Notes: generated by a model from the sequence alone, not told the origin. A DNA stretch of 16,839 nucleotides from an uncultured Micrococcales bacterium (GCA_937952095.1 CALFYG010000308.1:1-16839), one strand, 5' to 3'; shown: positions 7,476-14,481, counted from the first letter of the stretch. Made by a program: numbers and translations.

Positions 7476-9052
7476 AACGAACACGCCTCCTCGACGGTGA
7501 GGACCGGCAGTGGAGCCAGCACCTTCTGCACCTGTGGCGCAAAGGCGGGGGAGGACGTCAAGGCGGTGCGGACGTCCGCGTCGGTCACGACCTCGCCGTC
7601 GGCGAGCACGATCACGCGATCGCCGATCACGGCCACGAGTTCGACATCGTGCGTCGCCACGAGGATGCTGCAACCGGCGTCGGCCAGTGAGTTGAGCCAA
7701 CGACCGAAGGCCACCTTCCCCGGGTAGTCCAAACCCCGCGTGGGCTCGTCCAGCAGGACGATGTCGGGCGCAGAAGCCAATTGGATCGCCAAAGCCAGGG
7801 CCAGTTGTTGCCCCGCGGACAGGTCCCTCGGGTGGGTGTCGGGGTCCACCGTGTCGACGAGCTCCTGCAGGCGCGCGAGCGCAGAGCCCGGTTCCTGGCC
7901 GGTGTCGTGGTCCGTCGCCTCACATTCCCCCCGCACCGAATCCGTGTAGAACAGATCGGTGGGGTCCTGCGGAACGTAGGCGATCCGTCGCAGCAACGCC
8001 TGGCCCCGCAGCGTCGTCGGATCGTCCTGGTGGACCCGGACCCGACCCCGATCCGGTGCCCGGGTCCCCGCAAGCACGTTGATCAGCGTCGACTTGCCGG
8101 CACCGTTACGTCCCATGAGCGCTGTGATCTGCCCTGAACGCAGTTGGACGTCGACTCCTCGCAGCGCACCGGTGTGACCGTAGGTGACGGTCGTGTTCAC
8201 CACGGACGCGACACCGTCGTGACCGACGCGCCGGGGTGGCGCGCTGAAAGCCGCGGTCCGCAGGTCGGCAGCCTGTCGGCGCGCGGACCGCACGGACAGG
8301 GGAACGGGATCCCAACCCATCGCCTGCCCGAGTCGTACGACCGGTGGTTGCAGGCCGTGTCCGACCATGGCGGCCGCTGGGTCCTCGAGGGCACAGTGCC
8401 CGTCCTCAATACGGATCACGTGGTCGGCGAACTCGACCACACGCTCGAGCCGGTGTTCGGCCATCACCACGGTGATCGCGAGGTCGTGGACGAGCCGCGC
8501 GATGGCGGCGAGCACCTCTTCGGCGGCCGTAGGATCCAGCGCGCTCGTCGGCTCGTCGAGCACCAGGACGGCCGGCCCGGCAGTCACGGCCGCGCCGATC
8601 GCGACCCGCTGCTGCTCCCCACCAGAGAGGGTGTCGAGCGGACGGTTGCGCAGGGCGGCCAGCCCGAGCAGGTCAAGGGTCTCCTCGACACGTCGACGCA
8701 TCGTGTCAGGGGCGAAGCCCAGCGACTCCATCGTGTAGGCGAGTTCCTCTTCGACGGTGTCGGTGGTGAATCCCGCCCGCGGGTTCTGGCCCACCGTGCC
8801 CACCACCCCGGCGAGATCGCGCGGTGCGTGTGTGCGGGTGTCCAGCCCGTTCACCAGCACCTGACCCTGCAACGTGCCACCGGTGAAATGCGGGACGAGT
8901 CCATTGATCATGTTGAGGACGGTGGACTTCCCCGATCCGGTGCGGCCTATCACCAGCGCCAGATCACCCTCCGGGATGGTCAGATCCACGCCGGCCACGA
9001 CCGGGCGCGTGGCCTCGGCGTGGCGGAAGGTGACGTTCGAGAACCGGATCAT
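7472..9052 (-). CDS. ECF transporter double ATPase (fused EcfA1-EcfA2)
   Basis: 526 residues: two ABC ATPase domains in one chain, replacing the usual EcfA/EcfA' pair that powers vitamin import from the cytosolic side. The first domain has Walker A GRTGSGKST (36-44), signature LSGGEQQR (142-149), Walker B LVLDEPTSALD (163-173) and H-loop H200. The second has Walker A GRNGAGKST (314-322), Walker B IVLLDEPTRGLD (431-442) and H468, but a degenerate signature LSAGQQLALA (411-420), where the usual Q-R after the glycine is lost. A linker of ~60 residues joins them. The ATG at 9052 overlaps the ecfT stop by 4 bases, and the gene's own stop overlaps the S-component start. The long open frame upstream of 9052 lies antisense-free over ecfT in another frame and is not coding. 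Confidence 0.94.
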   Translation of the reverse strand: MIRFSNVTFRHAEATRPVVAGVDLTIPEGDLALVIGRTGSGKSTVLNMINGLVPHFTGGTLQGQVLVNGLDTRTHAPRDLAGVVGTVGQNPRAGFTTDTVEEELAYTMESLGFAPDTMRRRVEETLDLLGLAALRNRPLDTLSGGEQQRVAIGAAVTAGPAVLVLDEPTSALDPTAAEEVLAAIARLVHDLAITVVMAEHRLERVVEFADHVIRIEDGHCALEDPAAAMVGHGLQPPVVRLGQAMGWDPVPLSVRSARRQAADLRTAAFSAPPRRVGHDGVASVVNTTVTYGHTGALRGVDVQLRSGQITALMGRNGAGKSTLINVLAGTRAPDRGRVRVHQDDPTTLRGQALLRRIAYVPQDPTDLFYTDSVRGECEATDHDTGQEPGSALARLQELVDTVDPDTHPRDLSAGQQLALALAIQLASAPDIVLLDEPTRGLDYPGKVAFGRWLNSLADAGCSILVATHDVELVAVIGDRVIVLADGEVVTDADVRTALTSSPAFAPQVQKVLAPLPVLTVEEACSL

Positions 9053-10101
9053 GCCGTCCTCCAGGGAAGTGGTGGCGGTGGGGTCAGTCCGGCGGGTAGC
9101 GCTGCGGCCAGGATCATGGCTGCCGCGAACGGCGGCAGTGTCGGCCAGGTCAGGGGAAGGCTGATGGCTGACGAAGAGCTCGCGATCACAGCCACAGCTG
9201 CGCCCACTCCGGTGGCCGCAGTCAGGGTCTCCGGCCACCCCCACGGGTCGGGCCGGTAGCGGGTACGAGGGATGCGGCGGCCCGCGACCAGAATGCCTGA
9301 GATGGCCATCATGAGGCCGACGGCAAGCAGGAGCCACCCCCAGCCGCTCGCACCGAGGACGGCGAACAGTCCCAATGCGATTCCGACCAGACCGATGAGG
9401 ACCAGACCGGCTTGCAGGACTCGTTCCGTAGGACTGGTCCGTGTTGCCCGCCCGTATCCACGGGTGTCCATCGCCGCTGCCAGGTTGATGGCGTCGTCCA
9501 GCGATGACTCGAGCACAGGCACGGAGGCCTCGGCGGCCGCCCGCAGCCCGCGGGTGGGGCGTCCCCGCATCCGACGCGCCTGCATCACCCGGCGGACGTT
9601 GACCATGATGCGCGGTGCCAAGGACAGGGCGACCACACCCGCGACGCCGACGTGGTACAGCCCAGGGGGCAGCGCCTTGAGGAGCCGCACCGGACTGGCC
9701 AGGGAGTTGGCCGCACCCACGCAGATCAGCAGCGTGGCCAACTGAGCGCCCTGGATGAAGGCGATGACCAGCATCTCCGCAGTGACGGTTCCGCCGAGTG
9801 TGACCCCGGCCATCCATTCCGGAAGGGTGATCGAGGGCAGCGTGAAGAGATCCGTCGTGCCGACCCGGACGCCGAACAGCACGGCGAAGCCGACGCGGAT
9901 GACGATCACCAGCAGAGCGAGCCTGACGAACACCGGGAAGGCCCCTGCCCACTGCGCCTGCGGTCGGCGGGCGCTGACGACCAATGCGGCGACTGCCACG
10001 ATCAGACCGAGAAGCAGGGGGTTGGCGGTGCGCGTCGCGGCCGCACCGAGCCCCAGCGCCCACAACCACCAGGCACCTGGATGCAGCCAGCGATTGATCA
10101 T
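9049..10101 (-). CDS. ECF transporter scaffold membrane protein EcfT
   Basis: 350 residues. EcfT is the membrane protein that couples the two ATPase domains to the S component. Hydrophobic segments lie at the N-terminus, in the middle, and as a cluster of further helices near the C-terminus. Between them lies the cytosolic coupling region QARRMRGRPTRG followed by LAAAMDTRGYGRATRTS; these two RG-containing stretches correspond to the coupling helices that dock on the ATPases. Start: ATG at 10101, which overlaps the SCO2322-family stop by 4 bases (ATGA). The stop overlaps the ATPase start the same way. At 350 residues it is longer than the common ~260, with the extra hydrophobic segments at the C-terminal end. 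Confidence 0.88.
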   Translation of the reverse strand: MINRWLHPGAWWLWALGLGAAATRTANPLLLGLIVAVAALVVSARRPQAQWAGAFPVFVRLALLVIVIRVGFAVLFGVRVGTTDLFTLPSITLPEWMAGVTLGGTVTAEMLVIAFIQGAQLATLLICVGAANSLASPVRLLKALPPGLYHVGVAGVVALSLAPRIMVNVRRVMQARRMRGRPTRGLRAAAEASVPVLESSLDDAINLAAAMDTRGYGRATRTSPTERVLQAGLVLIGLVGIALGLFAVLGASGWGWLLLAVGLMMAISGILVAGRRIPRTRYRPDPWGWPETLTAATGVGAAVAVIASSSSAISLPLTWPTLPPFAAAMILAAALPAGLTPPPPLPWRTA

Positions 10102-10907
10102 CCCCGGCCCCTGCGCACGAGGATCGCGAGGCCGAGCAACGCGGCGATCATGGTCACACCGATGGCGGCCAGCCACGGTGGCGGTGTGGGAGCAGCGGAG
10201 GGTTCGGCCGATTCCGGCAGTGCGAGGGCGACCGGGCTCGGGGTGTCAGTGGAGGTCGGGGTCCGATTGCTCGGAGTGGGTGTGGGGGTGGCGGACGAGG
10301 GCGCCGTTGCCCGTGTCGTCGGCACGGTGACCTCGGCGGGCGCCGGAACGGTGACGGGGTCCGGGATATCAGGCGCCGTGGTGGCCGGTGCCGAGGACGC
10401 TGGCCGGGACGCCGTCTGTCCGGGGCACTCTGCGGCCGGGAACCCGCCGATGCCACAGATCAGGCCACTGCTGTGGAAGCGCAATTGGCTCACGCGTTGC
10501 AGGACTTGCAAGCCGTTGTCCGTGGCCGGGACGGTCACACAGGTCGTGGTGCGTTGCGGCGGTGTCTCCCCCACGGGGGCGATTCCGGCCGGGCCGGGGT
10601 CGATGACGACGACCACGCGCTTCTGGCCCTCCGGGGCGGGGGGCTGGCCGCGGCACAGTTGCTCGTAGGTGCTCGCGGCGGCCGGCGGGGAGGCCTGGGA
10701 ACCGTCCTTCGGGGACACGACGAACCGCCACCCCTCCACACCACCGTCCGGCGGGACCCGGAACCCGGGGCCCCGCGAGGAGTACGACCAGGAGTCCCCG
10801 CCCACCCAGTAGGACCAGTAGCGGTAGGTGTCGGCCTGCGCAGGCAGCGGCATCTGCACCATGGTCGCGATGACCAGGGCGCAGATGCCGACTGCCAGAC
10901 GCTTCAT
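10098..10907 (-). CDS. SCO2322-family secreted, membrane-anchored protein
   Basis: 269 residues. A signal peptide (MKRLAVGICALVIATM..., cleavage near residue 25 after AQA) leads to an extracellular domain of ~150 residues. This begins YRYWSYWVGGDSWSYSSRGPG and includes PPDGGVEGWRF. A Pro/Thr/Ser-rich stalk (~175-240) follows, then one C-terminal membrane helix (LAAIGVTMIAALLGLAILV) and the basic tail RRGRG. Such a tail fits anchoring by a transmembrane helix rather than a sortase; no LPXTG motif is present. The order beside a barrel protein and ECF genes matches the Streptomyces neighbourhood that gives the family its name. The start ATG directly follows the barrel protein's TAG. The tryptophan/DG...GWRF pattern is reminiscent of the DUF4430 beta domain of transcobalamin-like proteins, which is only an inference. 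The function is unproven; a surface B12-handling partner is plausible. Confidence 0.82.
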   Translation of the reverse strand: MKRLAVGICALVIATMVQMPLPAQADTYRYWSYWVGGDSWSYSSRGPGFRVPPDGGVEGWRFVVSPKDGSQASPPAAASTYEQLCRGQPPAPEGQKRVVVVIDPGPAGIAPVGETPPQRTTTCVTVPATDNGLQVLQRVSQLRFHSSGLICGIGGFPAAECPGQTASRPASSAPATTAPDIPDPVTVPAPAEVTVPTTRATAPSSATPTPTPSNRTPTSTDTPSPVALALPESAEPSAAPTPPPWLAAIGVTMIAALLGLAILVRRGRG

Positions 10908-11936
10908 CTACTGACGGGTCTTCGCCAGACGGGACATGAGGTTGATGCCGCCGAAGTCCTTCGGATTCTCACCCGTGGCGTCGGCCAGGAGGATGAGCAT
11001 CGCCAGGGCTGCCGGGGAATCGGAACCGTTGGCCGTCACCCAGGTGTCAGACGACTTCTTCAGGTACTTCGTGGTCTTGGTGACCGCCTTCCGGCCGACG
11101 CCCGACTCAGCCAGCGCGATGGTCCCCATCGTCGCGCCCGCGTAGTCCGTGCCGGGGAATCCGCCGCCGTACGGCAGCTTCCCGCCGGTGTCGAACAGGC
11201 GCTGGTTCATATAGTGCAGTGCCCGCTTGGTGGTGTTCTTCGTCCCAGTGGCGTCGCAGGCCGCATTCGGGACCTTCGATGAGATCTTCCGAGGCGCGGG
11301 GATGCCTAGGCCACCTGACAGCGTCCAGGCAGCCTGCCCGGTGGCGTTGTCGTTGGCTGTCGGTGACGTCGTGTCGTATGCCAGGGCACCTTGTTGTGAC
11401 TTCTTGGCCGAGCAACGCAACTGCACCTTGCGAAGGTACTTGGCGTTGCCCTTGCCGGTGACCAGGTTCACCGCGCCGAAAGACAAGGCGGTGGAGTTGG
11501 CGTCCGACGCGGCACCGGACGCCGGGTAGTACGCCCATCCGTTGTCCGCGTTCTGCCTCTTGAGCAGCCACGAGGCGGCCTTCTTGGCCAGGTTCCGCTC
11601 GCCGACCGCGTACAACGCCGCGGCTGCCAGTGAGGTGGAGTTCGTGTCCTGGCCACTGAAGGTGGTCGCGTCTGGCGCGGAGCATGCGGCGGATGTGTCG
11701 GCCCGGTAGGCCATGTAGCCGCCGTCGTCGCATTGCTGCTTCTTCAGCCACGTGATGGCGGACTTGGGCACCTTGCGGTCGGTCGCCTCGAGGGACAGGA
11801 TGGCCAGCGACTGCCTGTACACCCCGTCGAACGTGGGGTCGCCGGTACCGTACAGGCCGGCGTCGTCGGCCAGTGCCGGGGACGCGGTCAGCAGGACGGC
11901 TCCCGCCGCTGCTGCCGCAATGGTCTTGTAGAACAC
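10908..11936 (-). CDS. Secreted alpha/alpha-barrel protein (prenyltransferase/squalene-oxidase repeat; transcobalamin-like)
   Basis: 342 residues from the GTG at 11936, chosen because AAGGAG sits five bases upstream; an in-frame Met further upstream lies inside the riboswitch and is unlikely. The signal peptide ends ASPALA-DD (cleavage after residue ~23), so the protein is exported. Repeated helical pairs carry WLKKQQCDDGGYMAY (63-77), WLLKRQNADNGWAYY (123-137), and DTNST (97-101), DANST (145-149), DNATG (196-200): the pattern of alpha6/alpha6 barrels of the terpenoid-cyclase fold. Residues 305-318 are SDSPAALAMLILLA. This fold forms the large domain of intrinsic factor, transcobalamin and haptocorrin. 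As the first gene of a cobalamin-riboswitch operon with an ECF transporter, it is best read as an extracellular corrinoid-binding protein, not an enzyme. Catalytic cyclase motifs are not evident. It is directly followed by the SCO2322-family ATG. Confidence 0.82.
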   Translation of the reverse strand: MFYKTIAAAAAGAVLLTASPALADDAGLYGTGDPTFDGVYRQSLAILSLEATDRKVPKSAITWLKKQQCDDGGYMAYRADTSAACSAPDATTFSGQDTNSTSLAAAALYAVGERNLAKKAASWLLKRQNADNGWAYYPASGAASDANSTALSFGAVNLVTGKGNAKYLRKVQLRCSAKKSQQGALAYDTTSPTANDNATGQAAWTLSGGLGIPAPRKISSKVPNAACDATGTKNTTKRALHYMNQRLFDTGGKLPYGGGFPGTDYAGATMGTIALAESGVGRKAVTKTTKYLKKSSDTWVTANGSDSPAALAMLILLADATGENPKDFGGINLMSRLAKTRQ

Positions 11937-11979
11937 ACGTGCTCCTTCACTAAGCGGTCCGCACGGACCAAAGCACGTG
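11936..11979 (-). promoter_or_regulatory. RBS-sequestering helix (riboswitch expression platform)
   Basis: On the transcript, CACGTGCT (11979-11972) is perfectly complementary to AGCACGTG (11943-11936). The second arm covers the end of the AAGGAG ribosome site and the first base of the GTG start. A further hairpin GGTCCG/CGGACC (11956-11969) is nested inside. Folding would hide the start region, so a translational off-state is the natural reading. No intrinsic terminator is seen here. That ligand binding controls this helix is inferred. Confidence 0.65.
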
Positions 11980-12026
11980 TGTGCGTGCGTCGGCCGTCCG
12001 TAACCTCGACAGATATCGGGCCGCTT

Positions 12027-12120
12027 CCACATGCCAGGTGCTCCGACTCTCCCTCGGATGAGGGAACACGGTTGCGGGACAGCGCCGGATTCTCACCGGA
12101 CTTCCCCTGGATTCATGTGG
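12027..12120 (-). promoter_or_regulatory. Cobalamin riboswitch (minus strand)
   Basis: Read on the transcript: a P1 stem CCACATG (12120-12114) pairs with CATGTGG (12033-12027), and just inside it CCAGG pairs with CCTGG. The core follows as GGGGAAGTCCGGTGAGAATC (beginning at about base 12108) and CCGGCGCTGTCCCGCAACC. A small hairpin CCCTC-atcc-GAGGG (12051-12064) comes next. The B12 box AGTCGGAGCACCTGGC then ends the aptamer. These are the hallmark conserved strings of the cobalamin riboswitch; the compact aptamer resembles the shorter class. It sits 91 bases upstream of the first operon gene and, by family precedent, lowers expression when cobalamin is plentiful. A GC-rich hairpin at 12127-12140 lies just upstream. 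Confidence 0.93.
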
Positions 12121-12205
12121 TTACGCGGGGCGGGTGCCCCACGACTAGTCAAGCACAGCGGGTCCCGGCGGATACAACGGGTCGCAGAATTTCCGCCGAT
12201 CACTA

Positions 12206-12264
12206 CCGAGTGCTGCAACGCTGCAACGACACCCCGGCGAGTCGCGCAGCATTGCAGCACTCGG
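12206..12264. terminator. Large inverted repeat, 19-bp arms, after the coiled-coil gene
   Basis: Left arm CCGAGTGCTGCAACGCTGC (12206-12224) and right arm GCAGCATTGCAGCACTCGG (12246-12264) are complementary at 18 of 19 positions, with a G-T or C-A mismatch depending on the strand, around a 21-base loop. The hairpin begins 24 bases past the stop of the minus-strand coiled-coil gene, so it could end that transcript or protect its 3' end. It lies upstream of the B12 operon, so it could also be an operator. No U-run follows. The 85 bases between it and the riboswitch hold the operon promoter, but I cannot identify clear -35/-10 boxes. Confidence 0.5.
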
Positions 12265-12288
12265 GGTCGGGGTGCGTGCCGCGGATGA

Positions 12289-12603
12289 TCAGTCGGTCAC
12301 GGCTTCGAGCGCGTTGAGCGCGCTCACCGCCATCTTGTGTTTGGTCTTGACAGCTTCGAGCTTGGCGGTGAGTTCGTCGACGTCGGCCTGGGCGGACGAC
12401 ACCGTGGCCTGCGACTTCTGGCGGAGGAAGGCCGCCTGGTCGGCGAATGGACCGGTCACTTTGTCCACGGCTTTGTCGCCGGCCTGCAGCATCTTGAGTT
12501 TCGTCTGCGCGCTTGCCAGGTCCGCCTCGATCTCGTCGATGTCGGCCTGCGTCTTGGAGACGGTGGCCTGTGCCTTGCTCAATGCACTACTCGTGATCCC
12601 CAT
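12289..12603 (-). CDS. Small coiled-coil protein with internal duplication, function unknown
   Basis: 104 residues, almost entirely helical, charged and Ala/Gln-rich. A repeat of 27 residues occurs twice: positions 12-38 (QATVSKTQADIDEIEADL...) and 65-91 (QATVSSAQADVDELTAKL...), identical at 16 of 27 positions. A Gly/Pro break (GPFAD, 51-55) lies between, so it probably folds as two helices or as an antiparallel coiled coil. There is no signal peptide or membrane segment. The ATG at 12603 is the first in frame. The ribosome site is poor: GGAG is only two bases away, so a downstream TTG (residue 8) is conceivable. It lies 22 bases behind the 59-residue gene on the same strand and could be in one transcript with it. 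I do not recognise a family. Confidence 0.6.
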   Translation of the reverse strand: MGITSSALSKAQATVSKTQADIDEIEADLASAQTKLKMLQAGDKAVDKVTGPFADQAAFLRQKSQATVSSAQADVDELTAKLEAVKTKHKMAVSALNALEAVTD

Positions 12604-12625
12604 GACTCCATGATCGCACCGGTCG

Positions 12626-12805
12626 TCAGGCGGGCCGAAGGCTCATCGGCCCGTACACCAGTCGCTGTTCCTCATACAGGGTCACGGCGTCCACCCCGTC
12701 GGCGAGCAGGTCCTGCCAGACCTCACCGACCCAGGTCTCTGCGTCGGCCTGCGTGGGAAACTCTGTGGAGCGATCGCCGCTGGGGTACTCCCAATGGAAA
12801 CTCAT
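12626..12805 (-). CDS. Conserved actinobacterial small protein, function unknown
   Basis: 59 residues, found by direct translation because it is short. It starts ATG at 12805, overlapping the stop of the upstream aldo/keto reductase by 4 bases, and ends TGA at 12626. Sequence features are MSFHWEYPSGD at the start, TQADAETWVGEVW in the middle, GVDAVTLYEE (37-46) and the terminal YGPMSLRPA. I recognise the same outline (W-x-Y start, AE-WL helix, GVDAVTL strand, YGPMSL end) in small unannotated actinobacterial proteins, including mycobacterial ones. It looks like a tiny alpha/beta domain, cytosolic, with no cysteines or metal motifs. The overlap suggests translational coupling to the reductase; whether they act together is unknown. 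Confidence 0.8.
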   Translation of the reverse strand: MSFHWEYPSGDRSTEFPTQADAETWVGEVWQDLLADGVDAVTLYEEQRLVYGPMSLRPA

Positions 12806-13800
12806 GGCCTCGTCTCCGGCGAACGGGTCAGGTCCGGATCCCGGAAGATGACGTGGCCGAGGGCCTCGTCGATCGCGGCCATGGTGGCATCGTCGAGTTC
12901 CACGCCGGACGCCTTGACATTGTCGGCGATCTGCTCCGGCCGGGTGGCGCCGATGATGGCGGCACTGACCGCGTCGTTCTGCAGCACCCAGGCCAATGCC
13001 AGTTGGCCCATGCTCAGACCGTGGCCCTCGGCGATCGGGCGCAGGCGCTGGACCGCCTCAAGGATCGGATCACTCAGCAACCGCTTGATGAAGGTCGATC
13101 CGCTCTTGTCCGTGGCGCGGGATCCCGGCGGCGGGGGCTGACCGGGCAGGTATTTGCCGCTGAGGACCCCCTGCGCCATGGGTGACCACACGATCTGGCC
13201 GATTCCATAGGTCTCGCAGGTGGGGATGACCCGCTCCTCGATGACCCTGTAGAGCATGCTGTACTGCGGCTGGTTGGAGATGATCCGGTCGAAGCCCATC
13301 TTCTCGGCGATCTCGATCGCTGCCTCGATCTCCTCGGCGCGCCACTCGGACACGCCCACGTAGAGGACTTTGCCGGCCCGGACCAGGTCGTCGAAGGCCC
13401 GCAGGGTCTCCTCCAGTGGGGTCTCGTAGTCGAAGCGGTGGGCCTGGTACAGATCCACGTAGTCGACCCCGAGTCGGCGCAAGGACGCGTTGCAGGACTC
13501 CATGATGTGCTTGCGCGACAGACCTCGGTCATTCATCCCGGGCCCGGTCGGCCAGTAGACCTTGGTGAAGATCTCCAGGCCCTCCCGGCGCTGCCCCTTC
13601 AGTGCCCGGCCCAGCACCTCCTCGGCCTTGGTCGCCGCGTAGATGTCGGCGGTGTCGAACGTGGTGATACCGGCGTCGAGGGCGGCGTGCACACACTCGA
13701 CAGCCGCCTGTTCCTCGATCTGGCCTGCGTGGGTGATCCAGTTGCCCATTGCCATCTCACTGACCATCAACCCGCTCGTGCCGAGGTATCGATGCTCCAT
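12802..13800 (-). CDS. Aldo/keto reductase (Kv-beta-like, AKR6/AKR14 type)
   Basis: 332 residues, a normal length for the (beta/alpha)8-barrel NADPH oxidoreductases that reduce aldehydes and ketones in the cytosol. The start MEHRYLGTSGL is chosen because GAGAGGGGGG lies just upstream; an in-frame GTG six codons earlier is an alternative. The catalytic tetrad is visible: D49 and Y54 in FDTADIYA, K80 in IFTK and H121 in YQAHRFD. The stretches KVYWPTGPGMNDRGLSRKHI and SNQPQYSMLYR are typical of the Kv-beta / YghZ-like branch rather than the short AKR1-5 types. C-terminal cofactor segment: GATRPEQIADNV. It overlaps the 59-residue gene by 4 bases, so both are likely co-transcribed. The natural substrate is unknown. 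Confidence 0.93.
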   Translation of the reverse strand: MEHRYLGTSGLMVSEMAMGNWITHAGQIEEQAAVECVHAALDAGITTFDTADIYAATKAEEVLGRALKGQRREGLEIFTKVYWPTGPGMNDRGLSRKHIMESCNASLRRLGVDYVDLYQAHRFDYETPLEETLRAFDDLVRAGKVLYVGVSEWRAEEIEAAIEIAEKMGFDRIISNQPQYSMLYRVIEERVIPTCETYGIGQIVWSPMAQGVLSGKYLPGQPPPPGSRATDKSGSTFIKRLLSDPILEAVQRLRPIAEGHGLSMGQLALAWVLQNDAVSAAIIGATRPEQIADNVKASGVELDDATMAAIDEALGHVIFRDPDLTRSPETRP

Positions 13801-13813
13801 GACCCCCCTCTCC

Positions 13814-13843
13814 GTCACGGGATGTTCCCGCGACGCCGGTGAC
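13814..13843. terminator. Candidate hairpin downstream of the DUF3043 gene
   Basis: CGGGA-TGT-TCCCG (13818-13830) forms a tight stem, with an outer GTCA/TGAC pairing (13814-13843). It lies 17-46 bases past the DUF3043 stop on the minus strand and just upstream of the aldo/keto reductase start. There is no U-tract, so it may act as a weak terminator or simply as leader structure. Confidence 0.3.
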
Positions 13844-13859
13844 TGTTCCCAGGCTGCCG

Positions 13860-14474
13860 CTACTTGGCCTTCGGTTCAACCGGGCGACCGCCGGGGCGCA
13901 CCTTCGGCGGGGGCAGACGAAGTCGCCGGATCTGCAGGGCGCGCATGCCTCCGTAGAACATCGCGCCCTTGCGATCCGCCGGATCTGGGAACTGCTTCTT
14001 GAGCAGGCTGCTGAGCCTGATCAGCAGGATCGTCATGTCCACGACGAGCAGCAGCAGCATGAGGAACCAGATGAACGACACGATGACCTGGATCTGCGGG
14101 TTGCGGAACAGACCCACGATCAGCACGACCACTGCCAGCGGGATGAAGTACTCGGCCAATGTGCGCCGGCCGTCGACGTAGTCGCGGACCGCGCGCTTCA
14201 CCGGTCCGGCGTCGCGAGCCGGCAGGGCCCGCTCGTCCCCGGCCATCAACGCCTCGCGGGCGGCGGCCCGTTGCTGCCGGGCCTGCTCACGTTCGAGTTT
14301 TCGCCGTGCTTTCGGGTCGGCCGGACCCTTCAGAGCCTGCCGTCGAGCGGCTTCGGCCTCCTTGCGGGTGGGCGTCGGGCGGCCCTTACCCACAGGGGCC
14401 TCAGCCTCTCCGCCTGCAGGCGTGGACGGCTGCTCCGCGGGGGTCGGCGCGTCCTTCTTGCCCAGTCCGAACAT
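13860..14474 (-). CDS. DUF3043 family membrane protein
   Basis: 204 residues. The N-terminal ~100 residues are a hydrophilic, Lys/Arg/Glu-rich stretch (GKGRPTPTRKEAEAARRQALKG...), and ARQQRAAAREALMAGDERALP leads into the domain. Two membrane helices follow (EYFIPLAVVVLIVGLF and VIVSFIWFLMLLLLVVDMTI), then a basic C-terminal tail (GGMRALQIRRLRLPPPKVRPGG). This matches the DUF3043 family, which is widespread in actinobacteria; its role is unknown. I chose the ATG at 14474 (MFGLGKK) over an in-frame GTG at 14483 because TACAGT at 14482-14487 looks like a -10 box seven bases upstream, giving a leaderless transcript. It is divergent from pspA, which may reflect a shared regulatory region. Confidence 0.88.
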   Translation of the reverse strand: MFGLGKKDAPTPAEQPSTPAGGEAEAPVGKGRPTPTRKEAEAARRQALKGPADPKARRKLEREQARQQRAAAREALMAGDERALPARDAGPVKRAVRDYVDGRRTLAEYFIPLAVVVLIVGLFRNPQIQVIVSFIWFLMLLLLVVDMTILLIRLSSLLKKQFPDPADRKGAMFYGGMRALQIRRLRLPPPKVRPGGRPVEPKAK

Positions 14475-14481
14475 GATTGCC

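Noticed and set aside
9053..10069. Upstream extension of the ECF ATPase frame
   Set aside because: It lies over ecfT in another frame; the ATPase family start and the ATGA overlap at 9052 mark the real start.
10098..10180. Sortase (LPXTG) anchor on the SCO2322-family protein
   Set aside because: No LPXTG-like motif precedes the C-terminal hydrophobic segment; a plain transmembrane anchor fits better.
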